The notes under the pieces were generated by a model. That model saw nothing but the letters and a program-made list of their open reading frames with translations, did no database searches and was not told where the DNA came from. A stretch of DNA of 18,566 nucleotides. It comes from RPQK01 sp041946865 (GTDB lineage Bacteria > Acidobacteriota > UBA6911 > RPQK01). The position numbers were made by a program, and so were the translations under genes. Each line of letters starts with the position of its first letter. The stretch's first letter is position 1. Of the stretch, positions 7,032 to 14,303 are shown in pieces. The DNA is taken from contig JBHGBF010000089.1 of NCBI GenBank assembly GCA_041946865.1, positions 1 through 18,566 on the forward strand, in the 5' to 3' direction.

Positions 7032-8056
7032 AAAAGAAGAGCAGATTCCGCAGCGCCACTACGTTGCCACTGGCCGCATGTCTGCTGTTGCAGTTCGCTC
7101 GGGGCTCCAACAGCCAGCATAGGGAAGGTCCTGAGTTTCGAGTCGAGACCAAGGAAGTCACGGTTCCGGTCGTCGTTGTCGACAAGCAGGAGCGGGTTTA
7201 CACCCAGCTGAAGAAAGAGAACTTCCGAATCCTGGAGGATGGCGTTCCTCAGCGAATAAGGTCGTTCATCGCCGCTAACACAGCTGACGATTCTCCCCTG
7301 GTCGTGATGCTGCTCCTTGAATACGATGACTTGCTTGCCCACCTTCGGGATGAGGTCATTCAGCCGGCGGGCTTCTTTGTCACCCGTGTGATGGGGCCGA
7401 AGGATTTTGTCTCTCTCGTCGATTTCGACACAAGGCCTCACGTTCTCGCTGACTTCACCCGCAATCGCGCCACCCTTCTCGATGCCCTCTCGCAGCTGGT
7501 CAACGGCAACCCTGCTTTCAGCGAGTCCAGCCTCTACGACGCGCTCAAGTTTGCATTGGCGGGCGGCCTGCTCGATGACAACGAGTACAAGGGGATGTCG
7601 GCCGTCAAAGGCCGGACGGGAATCCTGCTTCTCTGCACGGGGCTGGACACCCTCAGCAAGACGAGTTACGACGAGATCCAAAGGATTGTGGACAACTCGG
7701 GCGTCCCGATTTACGTCCTGGGTATAGCAGAGCTCGCTTACGTCCGGGCTGAGCCTTACCTCAGCGACGTTCAGCGCGTGACGTTCGCGGAAGCGGAAAA
7801 TGTCCTGAAGACCTTTGCGCAGACCTCAGGCGGTAAGTATTACCCCGTTCGATTCGAGGCCGAGGTGCAGGACGACCTCAATCAGATTGCGGTGATGCTC
7901 CATCACGAGTACACCCTTACCTATGTTTCAAGCAATCCCCCGCAGGCGGGCCGCAAGCGCAAGATCGAGGTCTTGGTTGATCGCGACGCTGATGGAAGGC
8001 CCGACCGTGACCTGCGGCCTCAATACCGGCGCTTTTATGTTGAACCCAAGCAGTAA
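7028..8056 (+). CDS. Exported VWFA-related (Acidobacterial type) protein
   Basis: A 342-residue protein starting four bases inside the preceding stop codon. A signal sequence (about 1-29) leads to the N-terminal strand pattern FRVETKEVTVPVVVVDKQ and LKKENFRILEDGVPQRIRSF. That pattern is the hallmark of the VWFA-related domain described in Acidobacteria, a beta-sandwich ahead of a von Willebrand A fold. The usual metal site (DxSxS) of the A domain is replaced by EYDD (98-101). Metal-dependent ligand binding may therefore be lost or altered. The rest (GILLLCTGLDTLS, VPIYVLGIAEL, GGKYYPV) follows the A-domain layout. It is probably a periplasmic or surface binding protein. Overlap with the M48 gene suggests that the two act together, for example as a peptidase and a partner or adaptor. 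Confidence 0.88.
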   Translation: MKKKSRFRSATTLPLAACLLLQFARGSNSQHREGPEFRVETKEVTVPVVVVDKQERVYTQLKKENFRILEDGVPQRIRSFIAANTADDSPLVVMLLLEYDDLLAHLRDEVIQPAGFFVTRVMGPKDFVSLVDFDTRPHVLADFTRNRATLLDALSQLVNGNPAFSESSLYDALKFALAGGLLDDNEYKGMSAVKGRTGILLLCTGLDTLSKTSYDEIQRIVDNSGVPIYVLGIAELAYVRAEPYLSDVQRVTFAEAENVLKTFAQTSGGKYYPVRFEAEVQDDLNQIAVMLHHEYTLTYVSSNPPQAGRKRKIEVLVDRDADGRPDRDLRPQYRRFYVEPKQ

Positions 8057-8077
8057 ATGACTTACCGTGACGGGTCG

Positions 8078-9112
8078 TCAACACCGCCGCGCCTCTTCCA
8101 GCTGGGCTTTTGCCCGGATGAGGCCCTTTCGTATCTGGCTGAGCGAGAGCTCGCTTCTGGCCAGAGCGATCCAGCCCAGCAGCCACAGCGGAGCCGTGAG
8201 AACAAGAAAGATCAGGAACGAAAGGCCGGCTGCGCGTGGCTTGTCGATACCGAACATCTGCAGCCCGATGACGCAAAAGAACTGGTAGGATCCGACGTTG
8301 GCCGGAGCATTGGGAACCGCTGTCCCCAGACGGACAATCAGCATAACCGCCGCCCCTGCGAAGAACGTGAGCGAGGTGCCTGACGCACGGATCACCAGCC
8401 AAAAGGACAGGGCCTGCGAAGCCAGTAACAGCAGCGAGAAGAGACTCGCCTTGCAGAAAGACCTGTTCAATCGAATCTTTCCCGTCTCCACTACGGCGAA
8501 GCGCACGGCACGCACGACCGGGTCCAGAATCGGCCCTCTCGATCGAGCCGCGGCTGACGTATCCCCTGCAGTCGAGCGAGCTCGGATGACAATGAAAAGG
8601 AACGTGAGCGTCAGGATGCCGACGAGGGACCCGAACACATCGGCGAGCCTTACTAATCCCTTCGGGAGCGGCGACAAAAAAGCCAGGAGGCCGAGTGCCA
8701 GGGCCAGCCAGATGGCGTCAAGCAGGCGTTCAACAGCCATCGAAGGCAGGGCGGATACAAGGCCGACCGCCATTGTGCGCGATACCAGATAGGCCCGGAC
8801 CAGTTCGCCGAGCCGCATGGGCAGCATCTCGCTTGTCAGCAGTCCTGCGTAGATCGCTTGGACAAGACGAGCCAACGACGGCCGACCCACCGGCCGAAGC
8901 AGCTCGGCCCACCGAAGAGCCTGGAAGACATAACTCAGGACGTCGAAGCCGATCCCTGCCGCTATCAGCCCCCACTTCAGTCCCGTCGCACTGTGAGCGA
9001 TATCCCTAACGGCGACATCACGGAAAATCCATGCAAGGCAGGCCAAGGCGACCGCGTAACTGAAGGCGACACGAGAGTATTTCTTCAAGCGAGCAGGAGG
9101 ATTGATGGCCAT
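8078..9112 (-). CDS. YbhN/AglD-type integral membrane flippase (MprF N-terminal-domain-like)
   Basis: A 344-residue polytopic membrane protein with about seven to eight hydrophobic helices, e.g. VAFSYAVALACLAWIF, GLVSALPSMAVERLLDAIWL and LADVFGSLVGILTLTFLFIV. Family markers include LRWAELLRPVG, LTSEMLPMRLGELVRAYLV and AVERLLD near the middle, and TAVPNAPANVGSYQFF near the C-terminus. This domain forms the flippase half of MprF and stands alone in YbhN/AglD proteins, where it moves or protects lipids. It lies downstream of, and in the same direction as, an MprF-like synthase, so the two may work as a split lipid aminoacylation/flipping system. It has no clear ribosome site upstream of the ATG. 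Its stop is 21 bp from the convergent VWFA gene. Confidence 0.85.
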   Translation of the reverse strand: MAINPPARLKKYSRVAFSYAVALACLAWIFRDVAVRDIAHSATGLKWGLIAAGIGFDVLSYVFQALRWAELLRPVGRPSLARLVQAIYAGLLTSEMLPMRLGELVRAYLVSRTMAVGLVSALPSMAVERLLDAIWLALALGLLAFLSPLPKGLVRLADVFGSLVGILTLTFLFIVIRARSTAGDTSAAARSRGPILDPVVRAVRFAVVETGKIRLNRSFCKASLFSLLLLASQALSFWLVIRASGTSLTFFAGAAVMLIVRLGTAVPNAPANVGSYQFFCVIGLQMFGIDKPRAAGLSFLIFLVLTAPLWLLGWIALARSELSLSQIRKGLIRAKAQLEEARRC

Positions 9113-9182
9113 AGGCGTCAGTTGTTTCTAGCGGGAAGGGCTGATGCAACCGAGAACGCGGGGGCGGTGTTTGTTCTGCCGT

Positions 9183-9278
9183 CCGTCTGTAGTTCCGCCT
9201 TCAGGCGGGTTTTTATAAGCGCAGATCCTGCTGTGGCTTGGCTCTGAAAAGTGCGCCTGAGGGCGGAACTACAAACGG
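9183..9278. repeat. REPIN-like pair of inverted REP elements
   Basis: Two 25-nt arms (9183-9207 and 9254-9278) are reverse complements at 23 of 25 positions and enclose 46 nt. Each arm has the classical REP layout: outer tetranucleotide GTAG, then a small imperfect palindrome (CCGCC-TTCA-GGCGG on the left, CGCC-CTCA-GGCG read from the right). Inverted REP doublets of this kind (REPINs) are spread by RAYT (Y1-type) transposases. Two substitutions between the arms suggest age or drift. The left palindrome is followed by GTTTTTAT and could also act as a plus-strand terminator. No RAYT gene is in the window. Confidence 0.65.
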
Positions 9279-9316
9279 ATCAGGAGGCGCATCCTCCACC
9301 TTTTTGTACATTCTCG

Positions 9317-11080
9317 CTAAGGGCGCGGTTCGGTAACGCCACTCCAGCATGCCTTATCGCCAGGCCCTCCAGGTTCTTTCGCCAAATCCGGTTTCCGCGC
9401 AAGCGCCGAAGCCGGTGGAAAACGGGCATGGGACAGTCCGCCCGGGGCCAGTCGCGGGTTTGACAACCTGTAAAGGGCAAGGGCGAGCCTGGGCAGGTCC
9501 GTGTAACTCTGAAACAACGCGTAGCAAGGTTCCCAACCGGTGGCGAACTTCGACTTGAATTGGCTTATCCCCTTGTAGCTGAAGATGAAGTTCAGGTGAC
9601 GGAAGAAGTTATACACGAGCCGCTCTTCCCTGCTGGCTTTGTCTCGTTCGGAGAATTCTGCCATCGGCGCCATACCGAGGTTGAACCTCAAGTAGCCTTG
9701 TTCTTTGTTCCAGGACAGCAGTCTGACAAACAGGAAATCCATGGTCCCGTTTGGAGCGCTGCTGAGCCGACGCAGCAAGTCGACCGTCGCCTCACCGGGG
9801 CGGAAGCTCGGGATTATGTTCACGAACGCCAACATCCTGGCGCCCTGATCCTCGACGGCGAACAGGGGAGTTGACCGGATGTAATTCTCGTTGAACATCC
9901 CGAGTGTGAAGCTGCGCTCCCGGCGTCCGTGAATCCTCTGCCAGTCTTCGGAGACAAGTCTGGCCTGGCTGATCACCTGCGCCGGCAGTGGCGCAGGAAT
10001 GTAGATCGCGCGCAGCCCCTGTTCCTCCAGCCTTCTCAGATGCCGGCGAAGGCTCCTCATGGACCCTCCCTGAAGCGAGAAAGTCTCAAGGTCTACGACG
10101 GCGTCTTCACCGATCTTCAATTCTCTCATTCCTGCATGATGGTACAAAGGCAGCAGATCGGGGAGCGTCTGGTAGAAGGCGACTCGCCAGTCGCTTTCTT
10201 TGCAGTACCTCAAGAATCCGCCAAGAAGTTTGTCCATCTCCTCGCCCGGACCAACCGGGTCTCCGAGAACCACGGCGATATTGGCCGCCACACGGTACGA
10301 AAGAAAGGCCTGTCTGGAGGCAGAAAAGAAATAAGATTTGTCGGGCCAGGTCTTGAAGTAGTCCAGGGATGACCGGCCCCAACGCACAAGAATCTGAGCT
10401 GCCTCTTCACGCTCCTTCGGTTGTGTGCGATAGATGTAAAGGACCGGGCGAAAAATGGAGAACAGGGCGTACAAAACGGCAGCCGACGTCATCAGAGTGA
10501 CAGAATCCAAGAACCAGTTGCCATACCGGGTATGCGCGACAAGACCAGGGTCCGACCGGAGAGTCATGAGGTCAAAGGTGTGGTGGATCGAGTCTCGGAG
10601 TGTGAAACTGACGCCAAAGTCGCGGGTATCAAGCAACCAGAACCCGGCGACACCGTACGAGACGGCCAGCAAGAAACCACAAAGCAAACGAATCAGGGAA
10701 GCTCTGAAGCCCGGCCGGTCACTGTGGACCGTGAATTCTTTTCGGGTCATCAGGAGGACGGCAACGACCAGCAGAGAATACAGGGCAGGCGCGTAATCCA
10801 GACCGTGCATCAAGTGGACAGTCACCGACGCAACGGACAGAAACAGAACCGTATAAAACGCTCGTTTCTTCCTTTTAAGAAGGTTCCACGAGGAAATCAC
10901 CAGGGCAAAGCCGGTGAGAAGCACCAGGAAACGAGAGGCGTGCAATAAGGCCAGCGGGAAGACTTCGGGCAGCGTTGCCCATCGACGCTCTCCAGGGACC
11001 GTCAGGGACGCCAGGTTGGCAATCCCGCTTCCCGCGGTGATCAGCGCGATCACCCGGAGCGGCCATTTTTCCCCTCGCAT
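9317..11080 (-). CDS. MprF-like phosphatidylglycerol aminoacyltransferase (DUF2156 domain)
   Basis: A 587-residue protein from the ATG at 11080, which has AAAGGTGAAGGA just upstream; the open frame continues to 11167 without a better start. About six hydrophobic helices occupy residues 1-240. They are followed by a cytosolic C-terminal DUF2156/GNAT-like catalytic region from about 250. Landmarks there are DKSYFFSASRQAFLSYRV, VVLGDPVGP, a MRSLRRHLRRLEEQG basic helix, and YLRFNLGMAPMAEF. MprF transfers lysine or alanine from aminoacyl-tRNA to phosphatidylglycerol, lowering surface negative charge and raising resistance to cationic peptides. Full MprF is about 840 residues with an eight-helix flippase at the front. 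That part is missing here and is matched by the separate neighbouring gene. Which amino acid is transferred cannot be told. Confidence 0.85.
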   Translation of the reverse strand: MRGEKWPLRVIALITAGSGIANLASLTVPGERRWATLPEVFPLALLHASRFLVLLTGFALVISSWNLLKRKKRAFYTVLFLSVASVTVHLMHGLDYAPALYSLLVVAVLLMTRKEFTVHSDRPGFRASLIRLLCGFLLAVSYGVAGFWLLDTRDFGVSFTLRDSIHHTFDLMTLRSDPGLVAHTRYGNWFLDSVTLMTSAAVLYALFSIFRPVLYIYRTQPKEREEAAQILVRWGRSSLDYFKTWPDKSYFFSASRQAFLSYRVAANIAVVLGDPVGPGEEMDKLLGGFLRYCKESDWRVAFYQTLPDLLPLYHHAGMRELKIGEDAVVDLETFSLQGGSMRSLRRHLRRLEEQGLRAIYIPAPLPAQVISQARLVSEDWQRIHGRRERSFTLGMFNENYIRSTPLFAVEDQGARMLAFVNIIPSFRPGEATVDLLRRLSSAPNGTMDFLFVRLLSWNKEQGYLRFNLGMAPMAEFSERDKASREERLVYNFFRHLNFIFSYKGISQFKSKFATGWEPCYALFQSYTDLPRLALALYRLSNPRLAPGGLSHARFPPASALARKPDLAKEPGGPGDKACWSGVTEPRP

Positions 11081-11103
11081 CAGTCCTTCACCTTTCAGAA
11101 GCG

Positions 11104-11143
11104 GGAGCGCAGCCATCCTGCCCAGGCATCCTGTCTGCGCTCC
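11104..11143 (-). promoter_or_regulatory. Hairpin B in the leader of the MprF-like gene
   Basis: Perfect 9-bp arms GGAGCGCAG (11104-11112) and CTGCGCTCC (11135-11143) sit about 10 bp upstream of the ribosome site. The intervening sequence carries a near-repeat (CCATCCTGCC, GCATCCTGTC). It may influence ribosome access, but this is inference. Confidence 0.4.
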
Positions 11144-11156
11144 GGGAGTCAGGCCG

Positions 11157-11231
11157 GGGCCGCTCACCTTGGTTAGGTCGCCGGCAGATTTCAGCGAATG
11201 GGCCGAGCGTATCGAAACCAGTGAGCGGCCC
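11157..11231 (-). promoter_or_regulatory. Hairpin A between htrA-like and MprF-like genes
   Basis: Perfect 11-bp inverted repeat GGGCCGCTCAC (11157-11167) / GTGAGCGGCCC (11221-11231) with a 53-nt interior. It lies downstream of the protease stop and upstream of hairpin B. It could be a terminator/antiterminator or a processing element; no U tract follows. Confidence 0.4.
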
Positions 11232-11283
11232 AGCAGCCGCGCCGGCAGGCTGTCAGCGCGGCGGAGGCGTGGCAGCCGAACGA

Positions 11284-12774
11284 TCAGCGTTTCTCGACCG
11301 CCACGAACAGGGTCGTACCACCCCTGTTGACAAGCAGGAGAAGCGGGCCTTTGTCGGAAGCCCGCACCGCATCCTGGAAGTCACGAAGATTGTCGATCGG
11401 ACGACGATTCACTTCCTGGATCACGTCCCCTCGTTCCAGTCCTGCCTCGGCCGCAGGGGTGTCGGCCTGGACCTGCAGAACGACTACGCCCCTCGTGTTC
11501 GGCGTCAGGTTCAGCTCACGCCTGACATCCGGAGTCAACTCGTCGACCACGACTCCCTCCATTGCGCTCTCCGGACCGGGTTTCTCGCTCAGGCGCGCCT
11601 CATTGTCCTCCGGCATTTCACTCAGTTTCACGGGCACGTCCAACTCACGGCCTTTGCGCAAAATCCTTAGTTTCACTTCGGTTCCGGGAGACAGGGAGGC
11701 GACTTTCAGCCGGAAGGAATGGGTGTCCGTAACCGGCTCCCCGTTCATTGCCAGAATGATGTCACCAGTAGTAAGGCCGGCGCGAGCTGCAGGGCCGCCG
11801 GACACCACATCTCCGATCAGAACGCCGCGGGTCTGATCCAGGCCAAAGGCCTTGGCAATTGCTGGAGAAAGGTCTTGAATCGCCAATCCGACCCAGCCTC
11901 GGATGACTTTCCCATTCTTCATAACCTGGTCCGTGACCTGGTGTGCCATGTTGATCGGAATGGCAAATCCTATGCCCTGGTTGCCCCCGCTTCGGGACAG
12001 TATGGCTGTATTGATTCCTATCACCTGCCCCTCCGCATTTACCAAGGCCCCTCCCGAGTTCCCCGGATTGATGGCGGCATCGGTCTGGATGAAGTCTTCA
12101 TAGTCCTCGATACCCAGATTGCTACGCCCGGTTGCGCTCACGATTCCCATCGTGACGGTTTGCCCCACCCCAAACGGGTTGCCGATGGCAAAGACCAGAT
12201 CGCCAACCTGCGTCTTGGACGAGTCTCCCAGGGTAAGGACCGGGAAGTGGCTCCCGTCAATCTTCACCACGGCGATATCCGATTTGGGATCTGTCCCGAT
12301 CACCCGGGCGTCCAGCTCGCGTTTGTCCGAAAGGAAGACCTTCACATCCCCTGCGCCCTCCACCACGTGACTGTTCGTCAGGATGTAACCGTCCCGGCTG
12401 ACGAGCACTCCGGAGCCCAGACTCTGTTCACGCCGTTCTTTGGGAACGTCGAACGGCCCGCCAAAAAACTGGCGGAAAAACGGATCATTCAGAAAGGGGA
12501 AGAGTTCGCCCTGATCGTTTTTAACCACTCGAGTTGAAGATATGTTGACTACCGCCAGCTCCGCCGGTTTGAGAACGCCGGCGAAGCTGAGCGGCAGACC
12601 AAGGCCCGGGGCCGAACCGGCAGTGTTGGCACTGACTGACAGCGGCGCGTTTGAGGCCCCTTTCCCGACTGTGTCGTCAAGCACCAGAGTAGCGACTCCG
12701 ACTGCGATCAGAGTCAACGGGAGCATGATGGCGACCAGCACCAGCCAATATAGAGTCCTTTTGCGATTCAGCAT
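11284..12774 (-). CDS. HtrA/DegP-family periplasmic serine protease (Do type, two PDZ domains)
   Basis: A 496-residue membrane-anchored protease with AGGAGGT 4-5 nt before the ATG. A hydrophobic segment (about 9-32) anchors it to the inner membrane or is cleaved as a signal. A low-complexity linker follows. The trypsin-like domain has its catalytic triad intact: H136 in LTNSHVVEG, D166 in SDIAVVKID and S240 in NPGNSGGALVN. Two PDZ domains follow (about 291-385 and 405-490), for substrate binding and activation. HtrA/Do proteases degrade or refold damaged envelope proteins. Upstream lies a near-consensus sigma-54 promoter (12826-12841) and an activator-type palindrome (12936-12949). This is an unusual control for an htrA gene, which in enterobacteria uses sigma-E and CpxR. 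The next upstream genes encode two small exported proteins and a sigma-54 activator, pointing to an envelope-stress regulon. Confidence 0.93.
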   Translation of the reverse strand: MLNRKRTLYWLVLVAIMLPLTLIAVGVATLVLDDTVGKGASNAPLSVSANTAGSAPGLGLPLSFAGVLKPAELAVVNISSTRVVKNDQGELFPFLNDPFFRQFFGGPFDVPKERREQSLGSGVLVSRDGYILTNSHVVEGAGDVKVFLSDKRELDARVIGTDPKSDIAVVKIDGSHFPVLTLGDSSKTQVGDLVFAIGNPFGVGQTVTMGIVSATGRSNLGIEDYEDFIQTDAAINPGNSGGALVNAEGQVIGINTAILSRSGGNQGIGFAIPINMAHQVTDQVMKNGKVIRGWVGLAIQDLSPAIAKAFGLDQTRGVLIGDVVSGGPAARAGLTTGDIILAMNGEPVTDTHSFRLKVASLSPGTEVKLRILRKGRELDVPVKLSEMPEDNEARLSEKPGPESAMEGVVVDELTPDVRRELNLTPNTRGVVVLQVQADTPAAEAGLERGDVIQEVNRRPIDNLRDFQDAVRASDKGPLLLLVNRGGTTLFVAVEKR

Positions 12775-12825
12775 TCTTACCTCCTGACCAGGTGGTCCAA
12801 GCTCGGGATTGCTATTCGAGAGCGC

Positions 12826-12841
12826 TGCAAGTCTTTTGCCA
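12826..12841 (-). promoter_or_regulatory. Sigma-54 promoter of the htrA-like gene
   Basis: On the minus strand it reads TGGCAAAAGACTTGCA. The invariant GG and GC are separated by exactly 10 nt, and the flanks match the sigma-54 consensus (TGGCAC, then TTGCA) at all but two positions. The predicted start is about 40 nt before the ATG, leaving room for the AGGAGGT ribosome site. Confidence 0.75.
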
Positions 12842-12935
12842 ATCGTGTCTGGTTTGCCAACGCCTGTCCTCGTAAGAGTTGGCGACTACTAAGGAGGAGC
12901 GGATGGTCTGAAGGCCGACGAAATGGGAAGCCGAA

Positions 12936-12949
12936 TGACGTTTTCGTGA
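12936..12949. promoter_or_regulatory. Candidate activator site (UAS) upstream of the htrA-like promoter
   Basis: TGACGTTTTCGTGA, a 14-bp near-palindrome (one mismatch) about 109 bp upstream of the -12 element. The 13-mer TTCACGAAAACGT read here on the minus strand occurs again at 14065-14077, upstream of the second sigma-54 promoter at nearly the same distance. Sigma-54 activators bind such distant palindromes. Confidence 0.6.
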
Positions 12950-12998
12950 AACCTGCTTGAGCCTGGTCCTGTCTGTCCAGGCCTTTTACGGAAGCGGA

Positions 12999-13032
12999 AC
13001 AGGCGCCCGGAGCGTGCTCCATGGGCGCCTGT
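12999..13032 (-). terminator. Hairpin after the His-containing small exported protein gene
   Basis: Outer arms ACAGGCGCCC (12999-13008) and GGGCGCCTGT (13023-13032) enclose an inner GGAGC/GCTCC stem with a two-base bulge, starting 18 bp past the stop at 13050. It is a stable stem but lacks a clear U tract. It probably ends or trims the small-protein transcript before the htrA promoter region. Confidence 0.5.
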
Positions 13033-13049
13033 GCCGGTCATGAACCCGG

Positions 13050-13457
13050 CTAAGAACCGGACTGCCCAGAGGACGGGCCCCGGTGAGAGTGTTTGCTCGC
13101 CTTCGTTCTTTGTGCCATTGACTGGTTTCCTGCAAGGGCGATCCGGCTTGCAGTCTTCTGCCCGTTCGTTTCCTTGTACCAGACGGTCACATGACTCCCG
13201 TTCGTCAGGCTGTCAGGTCGGGTGGCATCAGGTGCGAGGACAAACGTTTCCTCCTTCCCTGCTGCAGTGCTCACTGACAGTTGGCTGCCATTCCACGACT
13301 TCATCGTTCCGGTGATCCTGTGCCCCGCCATCTGATGTTTCTCCGTCATTTTGTGCGTATCCTTGGTGTTCGATGCCTTCGAACTTTGATTGGAGGCCAT
13401 GGCTGGCCCGAAGGCAAGAACGAAAGCGACCGCACTGAGAAGTAGCATTCTCTTCAT
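13050..13457 (-). CDS. Small exported protein with OB-like (DUF5666-type) core and clustered histidines
   Basis: A 135-residue protein with AAAGGAG before the ATG. The signal peptide (MKRMLLLSAVAFVLAFGPAMA) is probably cleaved after residue 21. A short polar region contains three histidines (H35, H41, H46). The core (RITGTMKSWNGSQLSVST, TFVLAPDAT, LTNGSHVTVWYKE, TASRIAL) has the strand-turn pattern of small OB-fold/DUF5666-like domains. A Ser/Lys/His-rich tail follows. It starts 56 bp after the preceding small exported protein gene and probably shares its sigma-54 promoter. Periplasmic chaperone or metal binding, as for ZraP in the Zra system, is possible but only by analogy. Function unknown. 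Confidence 0.75.
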   Translation of the reverse strand: MKRMLLLSAVAFVLAFGPAMASNQSSKASNTKDTHKMTEKHQMAGHRITGTMKSWNGSQLSVSTAAGKEETFVLAPDATRPDSLTNGSHVTVWYKETNGQKTASRIALAGNQSMAQRTKASKHSHRGPSSGQSGS

Positions 13458-13513
13458 ATCCTGGCTCCTTTCTCGTGAGACGGACCAACGAGAAGCGGGC
13501 CCTCGGCTCGTTC

Positions 13514-13921
13514 CTACGGGAGGAGCGGTTCAGTCTCCAGCTTTGAAACCAGCCGGATTTCATCAGCGTTAGAACTGCCGTCCGGTTCGACCGAATATCG
13601 GATAAGGACGTAGTCCCCCCGCTGAATCTGATCAATGGTGCCTGAATGGTTTCCCTTTAACACAATCGTCGAGGGCGTGAGCCTCAAATTCTTGACTTCC
13701 GGCTGGTGAAGCTCAACTGCTTCGCGAACTCGGAGCAGCGAGGCTTCTCGCTCCAGAAAGACGACCTGACCCGAGAGATAATGAGTCGTACTCCGAATCT
13801 TGGCTTCGTTAGTTCCGCGATCCTGTGAAGCTTTGCGACTGAAACTGAATCCTTTGCAGCCAGTGTAAAGCGACAGGAGAACACTGGAAGCCCAAGCCGC
13901 CTTCTTCGTGATCCGCATCAT
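13514..13921 (-). CDS. Small exported protein, probable lipoprotein, OB-like core
   Basis: A 135-residue protein beginning with two adjacent ATGs. The N-terminus is positively charged and then hydrophobic up to Cys22 in LYTGC. That resembles a lipobox but has Tyr where Leu is usual, so lipidation is uncertain. The core (YLSGQVVFLEREASLLRVRE, LRLTPSTIVLKG, IQRGDYVLIRYSV, ADEIRLVS) has the same strand order as the next gene, with T..T.. and GD.V..RY signatures. The two may therefore be distant paralogues. It is the first gene behind a textbook sigma-54 promoter at 13953-13967, with a candidate activator site further upstream. It is expected in the periplasm or at the outer membrane. Function unknown; its link to HtrA comes from shared promoter elements. 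Confidence 0.75.
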   Translation of the reverse strand: MMRITKKAAWASSVLLSLYTGCKGFSFSRKASQDRGTNEAKIRSTTHYLSGQVVFLEREASLLRVREAVELHQPEVKNLRLTPSTIVLKGNHSGTIDQIQRGDYVLIRYSVEPDGSSNADEIRLVSKLETEPLLP

Positions 13922-13952
13922 GGATTGTTCTCTCTTGACGGCTCTTCAACTG

Positions 13953-13967
13953 GCAAACCTCGTGCCA
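13953..13967 (-). promoter_or_regulatory. Sigma-54 promoter of the small exported protein pair
   Basis: On the minus strand it reads TGGCACG-AGGT-TTGC, an exact match to the core sigma-54 consensus with GG-N10-GC spacing. The expected start is about 20 nt before the ATG at 13921. Confidence 0.85.
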
Positions 13968-14065
13968 TGCGAGGGCTGTGGTCGTCGTCTCCACCAAGCC
14001 TTCTGGACTCAACTAGTTATCCGGGTCCAAACCGGGAAGGGGGGCGGAGGCTTGAGCCGGGGAGT

Positions 14066-14079
14066 TCACGAAAACGTGA
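14066..14079. promoter_or_regulatory. Candidate activator site (UAS) upstream of the small-protein promoter
   Basis: Perfect palindrome TCACG-AAAA-CGTGA, 113 bp upstream of the -12 element. It shares a 13-nt identical stretch with the site upstream of the htrA-like gene. A partial copy (AACGTTTT) follows at 14089-14096. The neighbouring NtrC-type regulator is the probable binder. Confidence 0.65.
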
Positions 14080-14150
14080 CTGATGATGAACGTTTTGGGG
14101 TCGGGGGATCAGCGGTTCCAGGAGAGTTGTACCCCACCGAAGTCTGGCAG

Positions 14151-14303
14151 AGCAGAGAGATGCCACGGAGCTGCAAGCGCAGCGCTTTCCAGCGGAGCGC
14201 GTCGGATACGTGCCTTCAGCGCGAATCGATCTCGCTTCCGGCACGGATCCGACGCGCTCCGCCGGCAAGCGCTTCGCTTGCAGCTCCGTGGGATCTCGCT
14301 GCG
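14151..14303. repeat. Long palindromic element (153 bp, 64-nt arms)
   Basis: Arms 14151-14214 and 14240-14303 are reverse complements at about 57 of 64 positions, with a 25-nt centre. This is a much longer and more diverged palindrome than a terminator. Both arms carry CACGGAGCTGCAAGCG and GGAGCGCGTCGGAT. It lies between the regulator gene stop and the sigma-54 control region. It is probably a non-autonomous palindromic repeat (MITE-like). As RNA it would fold into one long hairpin and could stop read-through from the regulator operon. No target-site duplication was established. Confidence 0.7.

Noticed and set aside
11719..12537. 272-codon open frame on the plus strand
   Set aside because: It is antisense to the htrA-like gene, with no protein-like features or ribosome site.
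12961..12982. Inverted repeat GCCTGG/CCAGGC followed by CTTTT on the plus strand, as a terminator
   Set aside because: All nearby genes are on the minus strand, where no T tract follows the stem.
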